From assembly GCF_008086345.1 (NCBI RefSeq), contig NZ_CP043006.1, forward strand, positions 2,354,032 through 2,418,031: a stretch of DNA of 64,000 nt. Direction: 5' to 3'. Positions 36,125 through 44,133 of the stretch are shown piece after piece; within the stretch, counting starts at the first letter, position 1, and every line of letters begins with the position of its first letter. A program made the position numbers and the translations under genes. Source of the stretch: Chitinophaga sp. XS-30 (GTDB lineage Bacteria; Bacteroidota; Bacteroidia; Chitinophagales; Chitinophagaceae). The notes below the pieces were generated by a model. That model saw nothing but the letters and a program-made list of their open reading frames with translations, made no database searches and was not told the DNA's origin.

Positions 36125-36190
36125 TGTCTCATGTCGTTGTCTTATTCTACAAACCCCTGTCTCATGTCGTTGTCTTATTCTACAAACCCC
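36125..36190 (-). repeat. Perfect 33-bp tandem duplication over the cysN stop codon
   Basis: Two identical 33-bp units, 36125-36157 and 36158-36190. The unit covers the last codons and stop of cysN (GGG-TTT-GTA-GAA-TAA) plus 18 bases of downstream sequence, so the gene is followed by a copy of its own 3' end. On the minus strand the extra copy reads as the small frame MRQGFVE. Confidence 0.95.
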
Positions 36191-37419
36191 ACCGCTACGG
36201 TAGCATTGCTGAATTCATCCACGAGAATGAAGGTGCCGTTTGCGGGATTGGCGGGGTAGGCATCGGCAAATACCGGCTGGGCAGTCTTTAACGTGATCCT
36301 GCCGATATCGTTCAGCCCCATTTCCTGCTTTTCTTCTATCCGGTTGTTCGTCACCTCTACTACATGGTGGAGCTGCTGCACTTTGGCTTTGATGCGGGTA
36401 GGGCCGTGCTGCAGCAGGTAGGTTTTGCCGGCCGTCAGCTTTTGCTGGTCCATCCAGCAGATATTGGCATGCAGCTCTTTTCTGCCTTCCGGAATATTGT
36501 CCGGCGTTACGAGCAGGTTTCCCCTGCTGATATCAATTTCATCTTCCAGTGTGATCACTACGCTTTCATTGGCATGCGCGGCATCCAGCTGTGTGTCGAA
36601 TTTCTCTATGCTCTTGATCCTGCTGCGCTGGCCGTTCGGGAGGGAAACGATCTCTTTGCCCACATGGAAGCTGCCGCTGGCCACTTTGCCGGCGAATCCG
36701 CGGAAGTCGTGATGCTGGTCCGTTTTCGGGCGGATCACGTATTGCACCGGGAATCTTGCGGGATGCTGGCGGTCATTCGGGTCAAAAGTAATGGACTCGA
36801 GGTATTCCAGCAGCGGCTGCGATTGGTACCAGCCGATCTTCTCCGTTCTGGTCACCACATTTTCACCATAAAGGGAGGAGATGGGAATGAATTTCACTTC
36901 CTTGTGCTCATAATGCGAGCCTTTCAGCAATTGCTGGAAGTCCTCCACGATCTGGTTAAAACGGGCTTCGTCGTATTCCACCAGGTCCATTTTATTGATA
37001 CATACCACCAGGTGCGGAATGCGCAGCATGCAGGCGATGAAGAAGTGACGGTAGGTTTGTTCCACGATCCCTTTCCTGGCGTCGATGAGGATGAGGGATA
37101 CCTGTGCGGTGGATGCGCCGGTCACCATGTTACGGGTGTATTCGAAGTGGCCGGGCGTATCTGCGATAATGTATTTGCGGTTGGGTGTGGAAAAGTAGAT
37201 GTGCGCCACATCAATGGTGATGCCCTGTTCGCGTTCGGCAATGAGGCCGTCCGTCAGCAGGGAGAGGTCGGTGAAGTCGAGCCCCTTGCGTTTGCTGGCG
37301 GCCTGCAGCGCTTCCATCTTGTCCTGCGTAATGGATTTGGTATCAAACAGCAATCGCCCGATGAGGGTGCTTTTGCCATCATCAACACTGCCGGAGGTGG
37401 TTATACGTAAAACATCCAT
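36175..37419 (-). CDS. cysN: Sulfate adenylyltransferase subunit 1 (GTPase)
   Basis: CysN is the GTPase subunit that drives APS formation from sulfate and ATP by CysD. The 414-residue protein has G1 GSVDDGKSTLIGRLL, G3 DTPGHFEYTRNM, G4 NKMD and an EF-Tu-like beta-barrel domain. It is of single-function length, lacking the fused APS kinase found in CysNC. Order on the minus strand is cysH-cysD-cysN with about 20-base gaps, a single operon. Its 3' end carries a 33-bp duplication. Confidence 0.96.
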   Translation of the reverse strand: MDVLRITTSGSVDDGKSTLIGRLLFDTKSITQDKMEALQAASKRKGLDFTDLSLLTDGLIAEREQGITIDVAHIYFSTPNRKYIIADTPGHFEYTRNMVTGASTAQVSLILIDARKGIVEQTYRHFFIACMLRIPHLVVCINKMDLVEYDEARFNQIVEDFQQLLKGSHYEHKEVKFIPISSLYGENVVTRTEKIGWYQSQPLLEYLESITFDPNDRQHPARFPVQYVIRPKTDQHHDFRGFAGKVASGSFHVGKEIVSLPNGQRSRIKSIEKFDTQLDAAHANESVVITLEDEIDISRGNLLVTPDNIPEGRKELHANICWMDQQKLTAGKTYLLQHGPTRIKAKVQQLHHVVEVTNNRIEEKQEMGLNDIGRITLKTAQPVFADAYPANPANGTFILVDEFSNATVAVGFVE

Positions 37420-37439
37420 GTTGTAATTCGGTTCGTAGT

Positions 37440-38345
37440 TTAAAAATATCCTGCCTGCTTGCGCTTTTCCATGGCAGCTTCCGAGCGTTTGTCGTCAATG
37501 CGGGCGCCTCTTTCGGAGATCTTTGCCGCGAGTATTTCGGTGATGATGTCTTCCAGCTTGTCCGCTTCCGAAAGTACGGCGGCGGTACAGGTCATATCGC
37601 CAACGGTGCGGAAACGCACTTTGCTGCGGAAGGGCACTTCGTCTTCAGAGGTGTTGAGGAAGGGGGAATAAGGCCAGTACATGCCGTCCCTTTCAATGAT
37701 CTCCCGTTCATGGGAGAAATAGATGGAAGGTATCTGCAGTTCTTCTTCGCGGATATAATTCCATACATCCAGCTCCGTCCAGTTGGAGATGGGGAATACC
37801 CTCACGTTCTCACCGATATTGATCTTGCCGTTGAGCATGTCGAACAGCTCGGGGCGTTGTATCTTGGCGTTCCACTGTCCGAATTCATCGCGTACGGAGA
37901 ATATTCTTTCCTTGGCGCGGGCCTTTTCTTCATCGCGGCGGGCGCCGCCGATGCAGGCATCGAATTTCAGTTCTTCAATGGCATCGAGCAGCGTGATGGT
38001 CTGCAGGGCGTTGCGGCTGGCATATTTGCCGGTCTCCTCTTTTGCTTTTCCCTGGTTGATGCTGTCCTGCACATTGCGTACGATCAGTTCAAGGCCGAGG
38101 GATTCCACCAGCCAGTCCCGGAACTCGATGGTTTCGGGGAAGTTATGCCCGGTGTCCACATGCAGCAGGGGAAAAGGTATCTTCCCCGGGTAAAAGGCTT
38201 TCTGGGCCAGGCGTACCAGGGTAATAGAATCTTTGCCACCTGAGAAGAGGATGGCCGGCCGTTCGAACTGGGCGGCTGTTTCCCGGAGGATGTAAATTGC
38301 CTCATCTTCCAAAGCCCGCGGAAATTGCCATTGAATACTACTCAT
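37440..38345 (-). CDS. cysD: Sulfate adenylyltransferase subunit 2
   Basis: CysD catalyses adenylyl transfer from ATP to sulfate, giving APS. A 301-residue PP-loop (ATP pyrophosphatase) enzyme: ILFSGGKDSITLVRLAQKAF holds the P-loop; also DTGHNFPETIEFRD, GGARRDEEKARAKER, and the C-terminal RSEAAMEKRKQAGYF typical of CysD. It lies between cysH and cysN in the sulfate-assimilation operon. Confidence 0.96.
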   Translation of the reverse strand: MSSIQWQFPRALEDEAIYILRETAAQFERPAILFSGGKDSITLVRLAQKAFYPGKIPFPLLHVDTGHNFPETIEFRDWLVESLGLELIVRNVQDSINQGKAKEETGKYASRNALQTITLLDAIEELKFDACIGGARRDEEKARAKERIFSVRDEFGQWNAKIQRPELFDMLNGKINIGENVRVFPISNWTELDVWNYIREEELQIPSIYFSHEREIIERDGMYWPYSPFLNTSEDEVPFRSKVRFRTVGDMTCTAAVLSEADKLEDIITEILAAKISERGARIDDKRSEAAMEKRKQAGYF

Positions 38346-38364
38346 ATAACGATGTTAAACTTGA

Positions 38365-39054
38365 TCAACTACTATGTAAACCACACTCTTTTTGGGAAGT
38401 TTCCCACCACCAGCGTCCGGCGCGTGGGTGTTCTCCCGGTTCAATGGCGCGTGTACAGGGTGCGCAGCCTATGCTGACAAAACCTTTGTCGTGCAGCTTG
38501 TTATAAGGCACGTTGTTTTGCTGCAGATAAGCGAGCATTTCTTCGTACGTCCAGTGTATCAGCGGGTTGTATTTATACAGGCCCCGGCCTTCGTCCCATT
38601 CCAGCGCCGGCATATCGTGCCGGTTCTCGCTTTGTTCGGCACGCAGGCCGGTGATCCATACTTTCGTGTTTTGCAGCGCCCTTTCCAGGGGCACTACCTT
38701 GCGGATATAGCAGCACTCCTTGCGGTTTTCCACGGAATCGTAGAAGCTGTTCATGCCTTTCTCCCTGATGAGCGTTTCCACGGCAGCCGTTTCCGGAAAA
38801 TATATCTCGAAAGGCTGTTTGTAACGCGCGCGGGTGAGGTCCATCAGATCATACGTTTCCTGGAAGAGACGGCCGGTATCCAGTGTGAATACCCTTACCG
38901 GCAATGCATTGCGCCAGATGATATCTGCAAGCACCTGGTCTTCCTGGCCAAATGAGGTGGAAAAAGCCACTTCCCCCGGAAACTTTTCCGCCAGTATGCG
39001 TATTCCTGCCGCTATGTCCTGCTGTTGGGCAATGAGCCCTGCTAAGTCGTTCAT
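38365..39054 (-). CDS. cysH: Phosphoadenylyl/adenylyl-sulfate reductase
   Basis: Reduces APS or PAPS to sulfite with thioredoxin. The 229-residue protein (ATG at 39054) has the PP-loop region FSTSFGQEDQVL and the ECGLH tail with the catalytic Cys. It also has the paired ECC and GCAPC motifs that ligate a [4Fe-4S] cluster, pointing to the APS-reducing type; the absence of an APS kinase gene in this cluster agrees. It is the first gene of cysHDN. Just upstream lie a -7-like box and a candidate structured RNA. Confidence 0.93.
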   Translation of the reverse strand: MNDLAGLIAQQQDIAAGIRILAEKFPGEVAFSTSFGQEDQVLADIIWRNALPVRVFTLDTGRLFQETYDLMDLTRARYKQPFEIYFPETAAVETLIREKGMNSFYDSVENRKECCYIRKVVPLERALQNTKVWITGLRAEQSENRHDMPALEWDEGRGLYKYNPLIHWTYEEMLAYLQQNNVPYNKLHDKGFVSIGCAPCTRAIEPGEHPRAGRWWWETSQKECGLHSS

Positions 39055-39075
39055 AATGCTTCCTGCTACCGTGAG

Positions 39076-39083
39076 CAAAAATA
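39076..39083 (-). promoter_or_regulatory. Candidate -7 box of the cysHDN operon
   Basis: On the minus strand TATTTTTG, an exact TAnnTTTG match 21 bases before the cysH ATG, inside an AT-rich stretch. An 8-bp inverted repeat (GCTACCGT / ACGGTAGC) flanks this promoter region. No clear -33 element. Confidence 0.45.
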
Positions 39084-39149
39084 CATAAATCCTATAAAAA
39101 AGATAGACTAATTGTTTTATTGGCTAAAAAAAGTGGACGGTAGCGGCAA

Positions 39150-39300
39150 AAAGAAGCCCCGGGAAATGCCCGGGGCGCTCGTCAACTTTCATGGGGAACG
39201 TGCTGATTGTCAGCGTTTCTGATACTGAGATATGTTTGTTCAGGGTGATGTGCCCCGCAGCTGCCGTATAGCCACAGCAACTGCGGGAACAGGTATAGGA
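39150..39300 (-). ncRNA. Candidate structured RNA with own terminator upstream of cysH
   Basis: On the minus strand three hairpins follow each other: a 14-bp stem (39254-39287, two G-U pairs, loop GGCUAU); a smaller hairpin around AACGCUGA/UCAGCACGUU near 39,200; and a terminator (39156-39176). The two pairs that are G-U on the minus strand would be A-C mismatches on the plus strand, so the minus strand is the likely transcript. Further nested pairings (CUGAUA/UAUCAG, GUUC/GAAC) enclose the large hairpin. No known riboswitch or 6S/SRP/RNase P motif was recognised. It may be a small RNA or a transcription-attenuating leader of cysHDN. Confidence 0.5.
39156..39176 (-). terminator. Intrinsic terminator upstream of cysH
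   Basis: Perfect 8-bp GCCCCGGG stem with a 5-base loop and a TTCTTTTT tail on the minus strand. No protein gene ends here, so it ends either an RNA gene or a leader of the cys operon. Confidence 0.7.
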
Positions 39301-39502
39301 ATATCAGTAACAAATTGAAAAACAAAAGTTTATGGGGAGAAGAACAGGATGTATGACAAAGGTAGCGGGGGATAAGCGGTAGCGCAATACCTAGAATTGA
39401 GTATTTTTTGGGGTGTAAGAGGGCCTGAAGCAATGATCCTTAAACCCACCGGGCGGAATAAGCCGGCGGTGACCTTTGCAGCCCGGGGGAGGGTCATTGC
39501 AT

Positions 39503-39534
39503 AAAAAAAGGGAAAGACTAACATGCCTTTCCCT
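39503..39534 (-). terminator. Terminator of the Rrf2 regulator gene
   Basis: AGGGAAAG and CTTTCCCT pair (8 bp, 10-base loop) and are followed by a run of seven T on the minus strand, 23 bases after the Rrf2 stop. Confidence 0.8.
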
Positions 39535-39556
39535 GCTTATAACCCATTGTAAATAT

Positions 39557-39976
39557 TTATCGTTCCCTGGTGAGGATATCTTTTAATGATTTGTTTTCCA
39601 GCAGTTTGAGCGTAGCATCCCTGACTTTGCTCATCACTTCGTGCAAGCCGCAGATGGCTTCATCCTTGCAGTTCTCGCAGCGCTCGTAATAGTTGAGGCT
39701 GACGCAGGGCAGGAGGGCGATGGCGCCATCGAGCAGGCGGATGATCCGTGCCAGCGCGATCTCTTTTGGTGCGCGCAACAGGTAATAGCCGCCGCCTTTC
39801 CCCTTTTTGCTGCCCAGGATACCGGCATTTTTCAGTTCCAGCAGGATATTCTCCAGAAACTTGATCGAAATTTTCTTTTCGTTCGCTATTTCCGAGATCA
39901 ATATAGGTCCTTTGTCAACATTCTCGGCCAGATATATCAATGCGTGGAACGCATATTGTGTTTTTTTTGACAGCAT
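39557..39976 (-). CDS. Rrf2-family regulator with four cysteines, probable sulfur/Fe-S regulator
   Basis: A 139-residue Rrf2 winged-helix regulator; ATG at 39976 gives the standard MLSKKTQYAFHALIYLAE opening, the longer frame does not. The wing is KGKGGGYYLLR. Cys91, Cys100, Cys103 and Cys109 with His112 make a cluster-binding pattern close to, but not the same as, IscR's three Cys plus His, so an Fe-S cluster or redox sensing is likely. Being next to cysHDN suggests control of sulfate assimilation. It has its own terminator; a site in the cysH region was not identified. Confidence 0.88.
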   Translation of the reverse strand: MLSKKTQYAFHALIYLAENVDKGPILISEIANEKKISIKFLENILLELKNAGILGSKKGKGGGYYLLRAPKEIALARIIRLLDGAIALLPCVSLNYYERCENCKDEAICGLHEVMSKVRDATLKLLENKSLKDILTRER

Positions 39977-40035
39977 ATTGATGAATAGATCGGTAAAGAT
40001 TGCACTCCCTGGGCACAAATATAACAAAATCCGTT

Positions 40036-40752
40036 CTACAGGCTCAGTACATCTTTCATGGTAAAGATGCCTTTTTTGCCTTTGAGCCACTCTGCTGCGG
40101 TTACGGCGCCTGCGGCGAAACCTTCGCGGGAGTGAGCGGTATGGGTGATGGTGATATCGTCGATAGATGAGCTGTAGTGGATGGTATGGGTGCCGGGTGC
40201 GGGATCTTCCCGTTTGGACACGATGCCCAGCATGCCGGGGTCCTTTGTTTCCGTGTTCACCCAGCCGGTTTTGGCCGGCAGCTTTTCCAGGATCTGCTCT
40301 GCCAGGGTGATGGCGGTGCCGCTGGGCGCGTCTTTCTTCTGGGTATGATGGATCTCCTCCATGCTCGCGTTATAGGCTTTCTGGGGGGCCATCAGCTCGG
40401 CCAGGCGGCGGTTCAGCTCAAAAAAGATGTTCACACCGATGCTGAAATTGCTGGCGTAGAGGAAGGCCTGGTGCTTTTCAAGGCATATGGCCTTCACTTC
40501 CGGCAGTTTTTCCAGCCAGCCTGTGGTGCCGCATACTAAAGGCACATTGGCATCGAAACACTTCAGTATGTTGGAAAAAGCCGTTTCCGGCGTGGTAAAT
40601 TCAATGGCCACATCGGCCTGTGACAGGTGTTCTTTTTCCAGCAGATGGCTGCTGTTGATGTCTATCCGGTGAACGATCTCGTGTCCGCGGCTTTGGGCTA
40701 TGGCTTCTATCGCCTTTCCCATTTTGCCGTATCCGATTAATGCTATTTTCAT
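40036..40752 (-). CDS. dapB: 4-hydroxy-tetrahydrodipicolinate reductase
   Basis: DapB reduces the dihydrodipicolinate precursor with NAD(P)H in lysine/diaminopimelate synthesis. The 238-residue protein is short, as typical of Bacteroidota DapB. It has the Rossmann motif ALIGYGKMGKAIE, VCGTTGW, SNFSIGVNIFF, the catalytic EEIHHTQKKDAPSGTA, and SREGFAAGAV. It belongs to the parA-parB-DUF5683-dapB row, a conserved order in this phylum. Confidence 0.96.
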   Translation of the reverse strand: MKIALIGYGKMGKAIEAIAQSRGHEIVHRIDINSSHLLEKEHLSQADVAIEFTTPETAFSNILKCFDANVPLVCGTTGWLEKLPEVKAICLEKHQAFLYASNFSIGVNIFFELNRRLAELMAPQKAYNASMEEIHHTQKKDAPSGTAITLAEQILEKLPAKTGWVNTETKDPGMLGIVSKREDPAPGTHTIHYSSSIDDITITHTAHSREGFAAGAVTAAEWLKGKKGIFTMKDVLSL

Positions 40753-40782
40753 AATATTCTGGTATCTGGAATGCGGTATGAT

Positions 40783-41460
40783 CTATCTGAAAACCAATCC
40801 CTTCCTGTTTTTCCTGTCAGGTGAGAGGGATATATTGATGCCGATGCCGATGGCGCGGTTGTCTATTACTTTCGGTGAGATACGGATGCTGAGATCATCG
40901 CTCATGTCAAACTGCCGGAGGTGCCCGAACACGGTGGCATCCACAATATTCAGCGCATAAGCCGCCACGAAAACCAGCACGGAATAGTCCACATACTGCC
41001 GGTATGCATCCCGCAGGTATTTCAGGTTTGCATCGCTGTACTGGGGATATTGATCGATATAATCCGGATTGCTGGCATTGGCGACCCTTACGCGGTAGGC
41101 GTTGCGGAATTCGGTGAAATTGTCCATATTCCAGATGAAAACGCCGGTGCTGATACCGAGTGCGGCATATACCAGCGGCACTTTCCAGTACTGGCGGTTG
41201 TACACCTGGCCGAGGCCGGGCAGTACGGCGGAGTAAAATGCGGCTTTACGGGGACTGTGTTTGTCTTTATAACTGAGCACCAGGGAATCCGCGGTTATGG
41301 TCACTGGCGGGGTATCGCGCGCGGCAGCTGCGTTCCGGCGTTGCAGGGAATCCACGATCAGCCGGTTAGTGCCTGTTGTGTCCTGTGCATGGCTTGTAAG
41401 GGCGGGTAACAAGAGCAGGCACAACAGGATGTAAAGCGCGTACCCTGTCTTATTTTTCAC
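40783..41460 (-). CDS. DUF5683-family envelope protein
   Basis: A 225-residue exported protein. GTG at 41460 gives a clean signal peptide (KNKTGYALYILLCLLLLPAL, cleavage after SHA); the ATG at 41502 would overlap parB by 53 bases and add unrelated residues, so it is less likely. The family landmark KAAFYSAVLPGLGQVYNRQYWK leads into two hydrophobic segments. Split: PGLGQVYNRQYWKVP is the core. Function unknown. Its fixed place between parB and dapB across Bacteroidota suggests a cell-cycle or envelope role, unproven. Confidence 0.8.
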   Translation of the reverse strand: MKNKTGYALYILLCLLLLPALTSHAQDTTGTNRLIVDSLQRRNAAAARDTPPVTITADSLVLSYKDKHSPRKAAFYSAVLPGLGQVYNRQYWKVPLVYAALGISTGVFIWNMDNFTEFRNAYRVRVANASNPDYIDQYPQYSDANLKYLRDAYRQYVDYSVLVFVAAYALNIVDATVFGHLRQFDMSDDLSIRISPKVIDNRAIGIGINISLSPDRKNRKGLVFR

Positions 41461-42367
41461 CGTATAATGATAATTTTTCCAGGATACTGTCCAGCTCCTC
41501 ATCGGAGTAAAACTCGATATTGATGCTGCCTTTCCCGTTCTTGCTCCTGTCCAGATGCACTTTTGTGGAAAAGTGGGTGGACAGGTTGTCCTGAATTTTC
41601 TGGTAAGCCGGGGGGAGTGAGCTTTTTACCGGTTTCTTGACGTTCCCTTTCTCAATATGGTTCACTTTCCTGACCAGTTCTTCGGTCTGGCGTACGGAAA
41701 GGCCGTTTTTCATGATCTCGCCGAAGATATAAAGCTGTTTCTCGACATTCTCCACGGCAATGAGGGTACGGGCATGGCCCATGCTCAGCTTGGCGTTGCG
41801 TACGGCCACCTGGATGTCCGGCGGCAGTTTCAGCAGGCGGATGTAGTTGGTAACGGTGCTGCGTTCTTTGCCCATGCGCTCGGCTACCTGTTCCTGGGTG
41901 AGGCTGACCTCTTCCATCAGGCGTTTGTAGCTCAGGCCGATCTCTATGGCATTCAGGTTTTCCCTTTGCAGGTTCTCCAGCAGGGCCAGCTCCAGCAATT
42001 CCTGGTCGTTAGCCTGCCTCACATATGCGGGAATATCCTTTAAACCGGCCATTTTGCTGGCGCGGAAACGGCGTTCACCGGCGATCAGCTGGTATTTTTT
42101 GCCGAGGCGCGAAACGGTTACCGGTTGAATGATATCGTGCAGTTTGATGGATTGACTCAGTTCCTGTAAAGCCTGTTCATCAAAATCCCGGCGCGGCTGC
42201 TTGGGATTGATCGTTATCAGGTCCAGCGGGATTCGCTCAATACCGGTAGCCTGCGCCACCACCTGTTCGCCCAGTGCGCTGGTAGTCTGCTTCAGGTCTG
42301 TATCGATGTTCTGTAACAGCGAGCGGATCCCTTTCCCCAACGCTTCTTTCTTACTCGGATTGGTCAT
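41450..42367 (-). CDS. parB: Chromosome partitioning protein ParB
   Basis: A 305-residue ParB/Spo0J CTPase that loads on parS near the origin. Residues ~40-130 are the ParB N-terminal domain with the CTP-binding GERRFRASKMAG and NPKQPRRDFDEQAL. Residues ~140-210 have the helix-turn-helix TQEQVAERMGKERSTVTNYI; the C-terminus dimerises. ParA starts 17 bases inside the overlap upstream. No parS site was recognised in the window. The presence of parAB suggests, but does not prove, nearness to oriC. Confidence 0.96.
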   Translation of the reverse strand: MTNPSKKEALGKGIRSLLQNIDTDLKQTTSALGEQVVAQATGIERIPLDLITINPKQPRRDFDEQALQELSQSIKLHDIIQPVTVSRLGKKYQLIAGERRFRASKMAGLKDIPAYVRQANDQELLELALLENLQRENLNAIEIGLSYKRLMEEVSLTQEQVAERMGKERSTVTNYIRLLKLPPDIQVAVRNAKLSMGHARTLIAVENVEKQLYIFGEIMKNGLSVRQTEELVRKVNHIEKGNVKKPVKSSLPPAYQKIQDNLSTHFSTKVHLDRSKNGKGSINIEFYSDEELDSILEKLSLYGEK

Positions 42368-43172
42368 CGTTTATTGCTAGGATTTTATCTTCTGTTTTGA
42401 TCTTCGTAAAGTTATGCTTTTGCAGTATTTCCTTGGCCAGGTTCAGATAGTTGATGGCCCCGGTGCTCATGGCATCGTACATGATCACGGACTTCCCGAA
42501 GCTGGGGGCTTCGCCCAGTTTGGTATTACGGTGGATGATGGTGTTGAATACGCTTTCCTCGAAATGCTGTTTCACTTCATCCACCACCTGGTTGCTGAGG
42601 CGGAGGCGGCCATCATACATGGTCATCAGAATGCCTTCGATCTCCAGCTCCGTATTGAGCCTGCTTTGTACGATCTTGATGGTATTGAGCAGTTTACCAA
42701 GACCTTCCAGCGCAAAGAATTCGCACTGCACGGGAATGATCACTGAATTGGACGCCACGAGCGCATTCACCGTGATCAGGCCCAGGGAGGGGGAGCAGTC
42801 TACGATCACGAAATCATAATCGGCATGAATGCTGTCGATCACCTGTTTCATCACTCTTTCCCGGTTGGGATGGTTGATCAGTTCCAGTTCAGCCCCTACC
42901 AGGTCGATATGTGAGGGTAATACTTTCAGGTTGGGGGTATCGGACTCGAGCACAACGTCCCGGGCCTGTACATCGTTCACCATACAGTCGTACAGGCTTT
43001 GCTGCACATTGCGCAGGTCAAAGCCGAGACCGGTGGTGCTGTTTGCCTGAGGGTCAGCATCTACGAGCAATGTTTTGTATTCCAGTACTGCCAGGCTGCT
43101 GGCCAGGTTAATAGCGCTGGTGGTCTTGCCCACGCCCCCTTTCTGATTGGCGATTGCGATAATTCTTGCCAT
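42351..43172 (-). CDS. parA: Chromosome partitioning ATPase ParA
   Basis: A 273-residue Walker-type ATPase of the ParA/Soj family that moves ParB-parS complexes. Deviant Walker A KGGVGKTTSAINLA, switch Asp in LLVDADPQANST, and Walker B-like FVIVDCSPSLGLIT. It is the first gene of the parA-parB-DUF5683-dapB row; stop and parB start overlap by 17 bases. Confidence 0.97.
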   Translation of the reverse strand: MARIIAIANQKGGVGKTTSAINLASSLAVLEYKTLLVDADPQANSTTGLGFDLRNVQQSLYDCMVNDVQARDVVLESDTPNLKVLPSHIDLVGAELELINHPNRERVMKQVIDSIHADYDFVIVDCSPSLGLITVNALVASNSVIIPVQCEFFALEGLGKLLNTIKIVQSRLNTELEIEGILMTMYDGRLRLSNQVVDEVKQHFEESVFNTIIHRNTKLGEAPSFGKSVIMYDAMSTGAINYLNLAKEILQKHNFTKIKTEDKILAINDDQSE

Positions 43173-43211
43173 TGTTCTGTCTTGAATTCCAGGTTTAATA
43201 GGATAATAGGA

Positions 43212-43892
43212 TCAAATTTCGATGCTTTCCCCGATGGCAGGGAGCAGCAGGTTCAGACCGGCTGCCTCGAACTTGCGGATGGCATCTTCTTTATCTATCT
43301 TGATAAAGCCGAAGGTATCGTAATGTACGCCTACGATCCGGCTGCATTGAATAAATTCCGCTGCTATAATGGCGTCTTCCACCCCCATGGTAAAGTTATC
43401 CCCGATCGGCAAAATGGCAAAGTCCAGCTTCGCCCAGCGCGGCACCAGCTCCATATCGAATGTCAGTGCCGTGTCGCCGCTATAATAGAAATTCCCGTTC
43501 TCCGTTGTGAATATGAACCCCAGGGGATTGCCGCCGTAGCTGCCATCCGGCAGTCCGCTGGAATGGTGTGCCACCACACATTTTACCGTTCCGAAATCAA
43601 AAGCCCATTTCCCCCCGGTGTTCATGGGGTGTACATTGGAAATGCCCTGTTTGGATACCCATTCCGTCAACTCAAATGCACCAACCACTTTCGCACCGGT
43701 ACGCTGCGCCAGCGCTACCAGATCCCCCACATGGTCCTGATGCCCGTGGGATACAAAAATATAATCAGCCTCAATACGATCTACATCTATCGCACGGGCC
43801 AGTTCGTTGTGGGTTATGAATGGGTCAAAAACGATTTTTTTACCCTTGATCTCCACTGCGAAGCTGGAATGGCCGTAATAGGTGAATTTCAT
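43212..43892 (-). CDS. Metal-dependent hydrolase, UPF0173 / metallo-beta-lactamase fold
   Basis: A 226-residue metallo-beta-lactamase-fold hydrolase of the UPF0173 type. GHSSFAVEIKGKKIVFDPF opens the fold, SHGHQDHVGD is the zinc-binding HxHxDH, HHSSG and YYSGDTAL supply further ligands, and VGVHYDTFG the last His. Substrate unknown. It lies 39 bases upstream of parA on the same strand, with its own -7-like TATTTTTG at 43926-43933. Confidence 0.9.
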   Translation of the reverse strand: MKFTYYGHSSFAVEIKGKKIVFDPFITHNELARAIDVDRIEADYIFVSHGHQDHVGDLVALAQRTGAKVVGAFELTEWVSKQGISNVHPMNTGGKWAFDFGTVKCVVAHHSSGLPDGSYGGNPLGFIFTTENGNFYYSGDTALTFDMELVPRWAKLDFAILPIGDNFTMGVEDAIIAAEFIQCSRIVGVHYDTFGFIKIDKEDAIRKFEAAGLNLLLPAIGESIEI

Positions 43893-43925
43893 ATTGTAAT
43901 TATCTATTATAATGACCTAATCGGA

Positions 43926-43933
43926 CAAAAATA
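43926..43933 (-). promoter_or_regulatory. Candidate -7 box upstream of the UPF0173 gene
   Basis: Minus-strand TATTTTTG, exact TAnnTTTG, 33 bases before the start codon. -33 element not convincing. Confidence 0.4.
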
Positions 43934-44133
43934 CAACGAATCAATAACAAATGGGGCTTGCCCCAAATTTATTTATTCACACCACATCCGTGGGGAAAAG
44001 TAGGGTTTTTTCCGCATGGATTGCAATTTTTTGGTCACATCATCGTCTACATAACCAAACAGCAGATACCATCCGCCTGCTTTGTGGTAATTTTGCTGTT
44101 TGCCGATTAGAAACCATTGAGTTCAAATAATTT

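Noticed and set aside
39182..39433. 83-codon minus-strand protein upstream of cysH
   Set aside because: Overlaps the structured hairpins, has no family resemblance, and its amino-acid make-up looks random.
39079..39556. SAM, cobalamin or TPP riboswitch upstream of cysH
   Set aside because: No consensus core of these classes could be found on the minus strand; left as an unnamed structured RNA candidate.
43950..43971. Hairpin GGGGC-TT-GCCCC as a terminator
   Set aside because: No gene ends near it and it has no T-run; it lies between divergent genes.
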